From contig JACPTH010000267.1 in the NCBI GenBank assembly GCA_016192885.1, positions 1-5,970 of the forward strand: a DNA stretch of 5,970 nt, written 5' to 3'. This document shows, piece by piece, positions 1 through 4,890 of this stretch (position 1 is the stretch's first letter; the number at the start of each line of letters is the position of its first letter). The position numbers and the translations under genes were made by a program. The notes beneath the pieces were generated by a model, which saw only the letters and a list, made by a program, of their open reading frames with translations, searched no databases and was not told where the DNA came from. Origin of the DNA: a bacterium. GTDB taxonomy: Bacteria; Muiribacteriota; Ozemobacteria; Ozemobacterales; Ozemobacteraceae.

Positions 1-1020
1 GAAGTAGGCCGCAGCAAAGAAACGTTAGAGCGAAAAATCTTCGAGCTCTCAACTCTTTTCGAAATCAGCCAGAAAATTAATTTTGCCAGCAACACCCAAG
101 AAATACTTAAGCTCATTCTTGAAAAATGCGTGAAGGGACTAAAGGCGGAACGTGGAAGCATTCTTCTTTTCAATGAAGAAACGGAGGTTTTATCGCTAAA
201 CGCAATTTACGGCCCAAGCGTGGAACCTGCAAAAAAACGCATCGGAATAAAATCGGGTGAGGGAGTAGCCGGAAAAGTTTTCCAAAGCATGCAACCGTTG
301 TTTTTCAACTCCAACATTTCCGAGAACTTCAAGCCATATGAAGACGGGGTTGAAGTGTCGGTTCGGAATATCATGTGCCTCCCACTACTCCTTGAACAGC
401 GGGCAATCGGAGTGATAAACATCGTTAACAAAACTTCCGGGGATTTCCAGGAAAATGATTTGTCTTTCGCGAGCACCATGGCTTCTCAAATTGCTTTAAC
501 GATTGAAAAATCCAGGCTTTACGAACTTTCCATCACCGACGGCCTAACTAAATTGTTCGTACATAGATATTTCCAACTTTCCCTCGAAAGCGAAATCAAA
601 CGGGGCAAGCGCTACAATAAGCCGGTCAGCCTAATTCTTTTTGACATCGACCATTTTAAAAAATTCCACGCCACATATGGGCACCCGACCGGCGACCAAG
701 TTCTCTCCATAACCGCCGAAATTCTGACAGATTCTTTGCGAAATGTAGATTTGCCGGCGCGATACGGCGGGGAAGAGTTCGCGGTAGTTCTTCCGGAAAC
801 CGATGTTTCAGCCGCTTTTAGCGTAGCCGAGAGACTCAGAAAGTCGGTTGAAACCTATGATTTCCCGGGTCCCTACGGCCCCCTGAAAGTAACCATAAGT
901 CTTGGAGTTTCGGCTTACCCGACGTTTGCAAATGATAGAATGGAACTGATAAAAAAAGCCGATCAAGCATTGTATCGTTGCAAAGAGCGCGGCCGGAACT
1001 GCGCTGCAATTTGCGAGTAA
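1..1020 (+). CDS. GAF-GGDEF diguanylate cyclase, 5'-truncated by window edge
   Basis: The frame is open from base 1, so the protein begins upstream; 339 residues are visible. The GTG at 130 is internal to the GAF domain and is not the start. Residues 1-20 look like a coiled-coil or signalling helix, about 22-172 are a GAF sensor domain, and a short connecting helix (about 160-178) leads to a GGDEF domain from D180 (DGLT) to the end. The active site reads GGEEF at 256-260. The metal-site motif DIDHFK starts at D215, and D232 of the GD pair is kept. An RxxD inhibitory site (RNVD, 247-250) lies five residues before GGEEF, which in this family binds product c-di-GMP. By family knowledge it condenses two GTP to c-di-GMP under GAF control; it acts in the cytoplasm unless missing upstream segments anchor it. 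Odd point: the usual guanine-contacting Asn is His223, followed by Ala instead of Asp. No EAL domain is visible. The next gene starts about 30 bases downstream, so co-transcription is likely. Confidence 0.93.
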   Translation, partial: EVGRSKETLERKIFELSTLFEISQKINFASNTQEILKLILEKCVKGLKAERGSILLFNEETEVLSLNAIYGPSVEPAKKRIGIKSGEGVAGKVFQSMQPLFFNSNISENFKPYEDGVEVSVRNIMCLPLLLEQRAIGVINIVNKTSGDFQENDLSFASTMASQIALTIEKSRLYELSITDGLTKLFVHRYFQLSLESEIKRGKRYNKPVSLILFDIDHFKKFHATYGHPTGDQVLSITAEILTDSLRNVDLPARYGGEEFAVVLPETDVSAAFSVAERLRKSVETYDFPGPYGPLKVTISLGVSAYPTFANDRMELIKKADQALYRCKERGRNCAAICE

Positions 1021-1058
1021 AAGGAGTTTTTCATGACTAAAGGAGTTTTTCATGACTA
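1021..1058 (+). repeat. Perfect 19-bp tandem duplication of RBS and start codon
   Basis: The unit AAGGAGTTTTTCATGACTA occurs twice head to tail (1021-1039 and 1040-1058) without mismatch. Each copy holds a strong Shine-Dalgarno sequence (AAGGAG) six bases before an ATG. Because 19 is not a multiple of three, the two ATGs (1033 and 1052) are in different frames. Only the second opens the long reading frame. The arrangement looks like a slippage duplication that has left a decoy initiation site. Confidence 0.95.
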
Positions 1059-1059
1059 A
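1033..1059 (+). CDS. Possible 8-codon leader ORF from the duplicated start
   Basis: The first copy of the duplicated initiation site encodes MTKGVFHD and then TAA at 1057-1059. Its stop lies just past the ATG (1052) of the next gene, so the two frames overlap by eight bases. This geometry would permit termination-reinitiation coupling, or competition between the two sites. Whether it is translated cannot be told from sequence. It is most likely a by-product of the duplication with an effect on expression rather than a functional peptide. Confidence 0.25.
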   Translation: MTKGVFHD

Positions 1060-2059
1060 TGGGAAACAAATTCGAATGGCAACCCCTGAACTTCCCGATA
1101 AACAGGGGCATACTATCGTTGGAGGAAGACCTATGGGCGAAGTCAACAAAGGAAAAGGCATTCCGCGAGGAATGGAACTGTTGTTGAAAAGAGCGGCGGT
1201 TGATGAACTCTTTCGGTCCGAACTCTTCGAAAAACGTAGCAAGGTTGCAGACGACTTAGGTATTCCACTCGACCAGTCAGAACGAATGATGCTCGATCAA
1301 ATCCCGGGGAACCAACTTAGCGCCATTATTGGCGCTACCAAGGTTCCGGATTCTCAAAAGCGCACCTTGATTGGAGCTTCAACCGCGGCTATGCTTGCGT
1401 TACTTGCCCAACTTACTTTTGTGCCGTCAATTGGGCAAGCCCAACCGGCTGAGGGAGCTAACCGGATTTCATCGCAACAAAAACCCGCAGGCGAAAGACC
1501 CGGAGATTTTTTACGAGTACAAGTAGATACAGGCGCCCGTCCCGATTATCTTATGCCCCCCGGAGGTTGCAGAGAAGATTTTCCGGATGAACCCGACATT
1601 ATTTCTCCCACCCCCTCCGATGAACAACAAACTCCTTCAATTGAAAAATTAAAATCAATTACGGTAGCGATTGATGTAAGCGGCCGAACTTTTTCCGAGG
1701 CTCTACGATTGCTTGAGAAAGAAAGCGGAATTAATATATCCTATGGCTCATTTGGCGCGGACGTTTCATCCAAGGTCGTTTCGAAACATACCAATGGAGT
1801 TTCCCTTTATGAAGCATTGAATGACATTGCAAAAGAAGCTACTCCGCCTGAATTTCATTTTGATCTTTCTTTCAATGGGAATAAAGCGATTTTGCGGTTT
1901 TCACCAAAAAAAGACTCCATTGTCCCTATTTCGCCCCCAAAACCGGACATCGGGATTACACGTGGAAGTCGGCCCGATGAACCGCCCTTTTCAACATCAA
2001 CCGGAATAAGACCTGATCTTCCCCAAAAGAACCCTGACTCGGACGAGGAATCCAAGTAG
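1052..2059 (+). CDS. Unrecognised protein: leader-like helices, internal hydrophobic segment, STN-like domain, G-x-R-P motifs
   Basis: 335 residues, not assigned to a named family. Residues 40-98 are a charged helical region with the pattern KRA..D..FR..LF, then LGI.L, then E..ML..IP..QL. It resembles in style the helical leader regions of some RiPP precursors (NHLP/Nif11-like), though this is a reading by eye. KR at 103-104 precedes a hydrophobic stretch (105-125) ending near GQA-QP (128-132), which reads as an internal signal peptide or membrane anchor. After a Pro/Asp-rich linker, residues 200-283 fit the beta-alpha-beta pattern of secretin/TonB short N-terminal (STN) or FecR C-terminal domains. 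The tail is Pro/Asp/Ser-rich and disordered-looking. The motif G-x-R-P occurs at 24, 147, 161, 305 and 318, the last three as G-x-R-P-D. The protein probably has a cytoplasmic N-part and an exported C-part. Start 1052 has AAGGAG upstream; ATG 1133 (M28) is a serious alternative. The radical SAM gene begins eight bases after the stop, suggesting coupled expression. Confidence 0.8.
   Translation: MTNGKQIRMATPELPDKQGHTIVGGRPMGEVNKGKGIPRGMELLLKRAAVDELFRSELFEKRSKVADDLGIPLDQSERMMLDQIPGNQLSAIIGATKVPDSQKRTLIGASTAAMLALLAQLTFVPSIGQAQPAEGANRISSQQKPAGERPGDFLRVQVDTGARPDYLMPPGGCREDFPDEPDIISPTPSDEQQTPSIEKLKSITVAIDVSGRTFSEALRLLEKESGINISYGSFGADVSSKVVSKHTNGVSLYEALNDIAKEATPPEFHFDLSFNGNKAILRFSPKKDSIVPISPPKPDIGITRGSRPDEPPFSTSTGIRPDLPQKNPDSDEESK
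1121..1135 (+). promoter_or_regulatory. Strong RBS for an alternative start at 1133
   Basis: GGAGG at 1121-1125 lies seven bases before ATG 1133, in frame with the 335-aa reading frame. This would give a 308-aa product lacking the first 27 residues and the first G-x-R-P motif. The codons of that motif (GGA GGA AGA CCT) create the Shine-Dalgarno sequence, so one of the two readings may be coincidence. Both this site and the duplicated site at 1040-1054 look efficient. Confidence 0.4.
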
Positions 2060-2067
2060 ATAAATCA

Positions 2068-3576
2068 ATGAATACAGCTGATATTACAATCTTAAACCTC
2101 AATCTTCTTTACGTTCGATACGTCGATTTCGTTGATAAAGAACTACATGTCCCTCTAGGTTCATTGTATTTAACCAAAGCCCTGGAAAACGCCGGTTTCA
2201 AAGTGGATTTTCGCGATTACCAATTGAATTCTTTTGACGAGCCGTTTGATATCGACAATATCGTTGCTTATCTCGCCGATTGCGCCCCAATAGTGGGGTT
2301 TTCCTGCATGGCAAATCTCCTTCCCTTCACTATTCTTGCGATGAAAACTTTCAAGGAACTTTTTCCTGAAAAGTTCTTGATTCTGGGAGGAGTCGGCTCC
2401 AAATCGGTGGAGGAAAAAATCTTAAAAAAATTCCCTTGGGTTAATTGTATCGCGGTCGGTGAGGGTGAGAAAACTGGGCCGGAGCTTACAGCCGCAATAA
2501 AATCCGGAACCGATCTTCGAAATATTCCCGGATTGTTTTTTAGGGATTCTGATGGAACCATAGTTCAAACCCCGGCAAGAGGTCGGATAAAAGATCTTAA
2601 TGACATACCCCTTCCCGCGTTTCATAAAGTCGATCTTCGCCGTTATAAAGGGTATGGAATGATGACATCCAGGGGCTGCCCTTACCCTTGTACGTTTTGT
2701 TCGGTAGCCCCAATTTGGGGCCATCAATCGACATTTCGCTCGAATGAAAACATTATAGCTGAAATGAAGGTGTTGCATGAGCAAGCCGGGGTGAAATTGT
2801 TTTTGTTTCAGGACGAATTCTTTGTTAGCAGCAAGCAAAAAGTGCTTTCCTTCTGCGATGAATTGGAAAAATCGGGGCTCAGGGTATTTTGGAAAGCTTT
2901 TGGGAGAGTCGATTTAACCGATCGCGAGATGATGGAAGCAATGGCAAAGACAGGGTGCGTTGAACTTAGATTCGGCATCGAAAGCGGAAGCGACAGAATT
3001 CTATCCCTTACTAAAAAGGGCTTTTCAGCGGAGGATGCGATAAAGAAAGTTTCCGAAGCGATCGAAATTTTTCGTAGGGTTGACGCTTTTTACATGTGGG
3101 GATTTCCCTTTGAGAGCATGAATGATTTCAATCAAACCGTTTTCCAAATGGTGAGTTTAAGAATGATGGGGGCAAGGATTCTTCCCTCGCTTTTGTGTAT
3201 ACTTCCTCAAACCGATTTGTACATGGAAAATCTTGGAAAGTATCCCCTGGATTTTTGCCCCGAACTTTTTCCGGAGTACATGATTACCGGGCATGAAACA
3301 AGTTCGCTATCAAAAGTTTCTATTTCGCCTAGACATCAACCGATTTATGATTTCATTCAAGGGAATCCGGAAATATTTCCGGGGTTCTTTCACATGGACC
3401 TAGAGCGCAATGTTCTTCCAAAGCTCGCAGTTTTAAAGAGATTCGGTTTTTATCCGAGCGATGAAAAGGCTGAACCTACCACGGAATCATGCGGCGCCCA
3501 TTCCCCAAAAACCACCGCCGCTCCGGGGCTTGCCACAAGGACGATTGATGAAGCAAAAGGCCTATCTTATCAATAA
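2068..3576 (+). CDS. B12-binding radical SAM protein
   Basis: 502 residues. Residues about 1-160 have the Rossmann-like pattern of a cobalamin-binding domain as found in class B radical SAM enzymes, including PLGSLYLTKALENAGF at 29-44, a GG at 107-108 and GEGE at 131-134. No canonical DxHxxG B12 ligand motif is seen, which is common in this class. The radical SAM core follows, with the cluster motif CPYPCTFC (Cys204, Cys208, Cys211; CxxxCxxC) after a conserved SRG. Further core features are FQDEFF at 247-252 and GIESGSD at 303-309. By family knowledge it cleaves S-adenosylmethionine at a 4Fe-4S cluster in the cytoplasm, and such enzymes often methylate or rearrange unactivated carbons. The substrate is unknown. 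The start lacks a close Shine-Dalgarno (GAGGAA is 17 bases away) and follows the previous stop by eight bases, suggesting translational coupling. The last ~45 residues are an Ala/Thr/Pro-rich tail of no clear function. Confidence 0.92.
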   Translation: MNTADITILNLNLLYVRYVDFVDKELHVPLGSLYLTKALENAGFKVDFRDYQLNSFDEPFDIDNIVAYLADCAPIVGFSCMANLLPFTILAMKTFKELFPEKFLILGGVGSKSVEEKILKKFPWVNCIAVGEGEKTGPELTAAIKSGTDLRNIPGLFFRDSDGTIVQTPARGRIKDLNDIPLPAFHKVDLRRYKGYGMMTSRGCPYPCTFCSVAPIWGHQSTFRSNENIIAEMKVLHEQAGVKLFLFQDEFFVSSKQKVLSFCDELEKSGLRVFWKAFGRVDLTDREMMEAMAKTGCVELRFGIESGSDRILSLTKKGFSAEDAIKKVSEAIEIFRRVDAFYMWGFPFESMNDFNQTVFQMVSLRMMGARILPSLLCILPQTDLYMENLGKYPLDFCPELFPEYMITGHETSSLSKVSISPRHQPIYDFIQGNPEIFPGFFHMDLERNVLPKLAVLKRFGFYPSDEKAEPTTESCGAHSPKTTAAPGLATRTIDEAKGLSYQ

Positions 3577-3577
3577 A

Positions 3578-3609
3578 GGGGGGCACGCGCCTGTTGCACG
3601 ACGCCCCCC
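3578..3609 (+). terminator. Hairpin just after the radical SAM stop; weak terminator candidate
   Basis: A seven-base all-G/C stem with an 18-base loop begins two bases after the radical SAM stop codon. It is not followed by a T-run (TCTCGG comes next), so it is not a standard intrinsic terminator on the + strand. It may protect the 3' end or slow polymerase, or may simply belong to the larger structured island. Confidence 0.25.
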
Positions 3610-3685
3610 TCTCGGCACGCGAAATGAATTCGCATGGCCTTTGCAGGCCGCCCTCATCCCCCGCGGTCGGTCGCGGTGCGCCCTC
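3578..3685. other. GC-rich island of short inverted repeats; possible intergenic repeat or structured RNA
   Basis: This stretch differs sharply in composition from both flanks. Inverted repeats seen directly are GGGGGGC/GCCCCCC (3578-3584 with 3603-3609), GCGAA/TTCGC (3619-3623 with 3629-3633), GGCCT/AGGCC (3636-3640 with 3645-3649) and CCGCG/CGCGG (3661-3665 with 3672-3676). The two ends can also pair imperfectly: 3578-3586 with 3676-3685, with one bulged G and one G-T pair. This would close a multibranched fold enclosing the last three hairpins. Such ends-pairing islands are typical of dispersed intergenic repeats, but copy number cannot be judged here. Short open frames cross it on both strands; none has a convincing start. 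It is not a tRNA, since there is no T-loop motif or CCA. Confidence 0.55.
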
Positions 3686-3702
3686 AAAAATAGCTTTCAC
3701 TT

Positions 3703-3733
3703 TTTTACCCCAATTTTCATTTTACCCCGAATT
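3703..3733. repeat. 9-bp direct repeat TTTTACCCC upstream of the secreted-protein gene
   Basis: TTTTACCCC occurs at 3703-3711 and 3720-3728, 17 bases apart, each followed closely by AATT. The surrounding 3686-3768 is AT-rich and would be the natural place for a promoter of the right-hand genes. I see TAGATA at 3740-3745 as a possible -10, but no good -35 at the right distance. Paired repeats of this size could be a regulator site; chance in AT-rich DNA is also possible. Confidence 0.25.
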
Positions 3734-3768
3734 ATTGAATAGATACCAAAAGGCGACCATTCTTTCCA

Positions 3769-4254
3769 GTGATAAATTGTGGGCGATTTCTTATCTTTCT
3801 AATTTTTTTAGTTTTTATTACCAATTTGAGTTTTGCAGAGGATTCTCCCCAAAAACCCGGGCAATTTCCTCAATGGATGGATCAAGTAAATTTCAACGAG
3901 CTCAGGCAAAATCATTTTGCAATTCCCGATTTTGGCTATGACAAAGAGCAGGAATCCGCTCCCGGTAAAACTCCAAGCAAACCTAAACTAAATTTTATTC
4001 CCCCTAAACCGCCAAATTTTCCAAAATTTCAAAACCAAGTCTCCGAATGGAAAAGGTCATCAAATGGTTCTGAAGGGACGCATATTAAACGTGTTGGGGG
4101 CGCGTCTTTTTCAAGCCAATTGGTTTTCCCCGCATCGCTCGTAGAAGGCATTTTTGGGCCCGCCTCAACGACATCGGGAAAAATTCCTAGCAGATTTTAT
4201 AGGCCCTCGCGGCCGTCTTCCCTCTATTTAGAAAGGAAAAATCAAGCAAAGTAG
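3769..4254 (+). CDS. Small secreted Pro/Lys-rich protein, unrecognised
   Basis: 161 residues from a GTG start. An in-frame stop at 3736-3738 and no ATG, GTG or TTG between it and 3769 make this the only sensible start. The AAAGGCG upstream is about 14 bases away, so initiation is weakly marked. Residues 1-23 form a clear Sec signal peptide: a long hydrophobic core of Phe/Leu/Ile ending SFA, with mature protein from ED at 24. The mature part has no Cys and no recognised domain. Residues about 60-85 are rich in Pro and Lys (IPPKPPNFPKF), which suggests an extended, unstructured region. The C-terminus is basic with Arg/Pro/Ser. It is likely periplasmic or extracellular. The PLD-like gene starts 72 bases downstream on the same strand, so the two may be expressed together. 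No function is assigned. Confidence 0.72.
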   Translation: MINCGRFLIFLIFLVFITNLSFAEDSPQKPGQFPQWMDQVNFNELRQNHFAIPDFGYDKEQESAPGKTPSKPKLNFIPPKPPNFPKFQNQVSEWKRSSNGSEGTHIKRVGGASFSSQLVFPASLVEGIFGPASTTSGKIPSRFYRPSRPSSLYLERKNQAK

Positions 4255-4267
4255 GCGTTGCTCCGGC

Positions 4268-4306
4268 AATTCTCTATGAAGGTAATGATTTCTTGTATTG
4301 AGAATT
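4268..4306. repeat. 7-bp inverted repeat between secreted-protein and PLD genes
   Basis: AATTCTC (4268-4274) and GAGAATT (4300-4306) are exact inverted copies separated by 25 bases. They fill most of the short gap before the PLD gene. The loop is long for a terminator and no T-run follows. It could be an operator-like site or an mRNA stem before the ribosome binding site; chance is not excluded. Confidence 0.25.
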
Positions 4307-4326
4307 CTAAAATGAAAGGCGTTTTC

Positions 4327-4890
4327 ATGATTAACAAAAGCAAGATCGGGTTATTGTTCTTGGTCGCGTTTCTTTTTGTACAACCTAGAATTGGCGTTCC
4401 GCTTGAAGTTTACTTCGGACCCGCGGGCGGGTTTAACCGGGAAAATAGTGGAAGGCTCCTGGATATGCCATCCGGAACCATCGCTTCCGGAACTTTAGGC
4501 AATGCTCTTTTGAAATTGATTGATTCCTGTGAACCAGGCGGAATGATAAAGATTTGCATGTATTCAATGAGCGACTATAACACTCTTGACGCGCTTATTC
4601 GAATCGTAGAAGAAAAGGGCGTGCGCGTTAAATTGCTTCTCGACGCAGCGGCCGACTGGACCGCAGACAGCCGAAAAAAAATTCTTGATAAAGTTCGAAT
4701 CGCAAAACGTAAGGCTTTGGAAGCGGGAGTTTCCTTCGATTTTCAGATAAAGATAGTGACCAAGGACTCCATGGTTGCAAGAGACCGGTGGAAAACCCTT
4801 CCGGATGGAAAAACTATCTACGGAACGATGCATGAAAAATTTCGATTCGGGGAATCCGGTTCCTCGCCATGGATTCTGTGGAAGCGCTAA
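4327..4890 (+). CDS. PLD-like protein, upstream-frame part (signal segment and first HKD half)
   Basis: 187 codons plus a TAA at 4888-4890. ATG 4327 is chosen because AAAGGC (4315-4320) lies six bases upstream and the hydrophobic segment then begins at once. ATG 4312 and an open frame back to TTG 4258 are less likely. Residues 1-25 have a KSK n-region and a Leu/Phe/Val-rich core, but no clear AxA cleavage site, so this may be a signal peptide or a membrane anchor. Residues 27-172 match the N-terminal half of a PLD domain: VYFGP at 28-32, a KICMYSMSD strand at 75-83, a VKLLLD strand at 101-106, and the catalytic HEK at 169-171. Beyond residue 172-176 the frame yields about 12 residues with no PLD character and stops. 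Alone, this product would lack the rest of the first HKD motif and be inactive. Confidence 0.75.
   Translation: MINKSKIGLLFLVAFLFVQPRIGVPLEVYFGPAGGFNRENSGRLLDMPSGTIASGTLGNALLKLIDSCEPGGMIKICMYSMSDYNTLDALIRIVEEKGVRVKLLLDAAADWTADSRKKILDKVRIAKRKALEAGVSFDFQIKIVTKDSMVARDRWKTLPDGKTIYGTMHEKFRFGESGSSPWILWKR
4837..4852 (+). other. Frame-change site in the PLD gene (AAA TTT C and GGGG)
   Basis: In the upstream frame the codons are AAA (4837) TTT (4840) CGA (4843). A Phe-tRNA on TTT can re-pair on TTC one base forward, with slow codon CGA waiting in the A site; the product then reads HEKFD-SGNP. Switching at GGGG (4849-4852) would give HEKFRF-GNP instead. Both join cleanly to the downstream GSAN motif. 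No Shine-Dalgarno-like stimulator of the prfB kind is evident just upstream. Confidence 0.45.

Noticed and set aside
643..780. Hypr-type GGDEF making mixed cyclic dinucleotides
   Set aside because: The Asp whose change to Ser marks that group is kept here (D232), so the known signature is absent.
130..1020. GTG at 130 as the start of the cyclase gene
   Set aside because: The frame is open to base 1 and the upstream codons encode the expected signalling helix and the start of the GAF domain; starting at 130 would cut into the domain.
2422..2838. Minus-strand open frame of 138 codons inside the radical SAM gene
   Set aside because: It lies wholly opposite a gene with clear catalytic motifs, has no ribosome binding site of note and shows no recognisable domain.
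3578..3685. tRNA or other cloverleaf RNA in the island
   Set aside because: The hairpins suggest a branched fold, but there is no TTCGA T-loop, no 7-bp acceptor stem with discriminator or CCA, and the length is wrong.
3476..3700. Minus-strand open frame of 74 codons across the GC-rich island
   Set aside because: It runs through the hairpins and the end of the radical SAM gene, and its composition follows the island's GC bias. If the island proves multi-copy, this would be a repeat-borne shadow.
3594..3941. Plus-strand open frame of 115 codons over the island and the secreted-protein gene
   Set aside because: It overlaps a better frame with a clear signal peptide and has no domain or plausible start.
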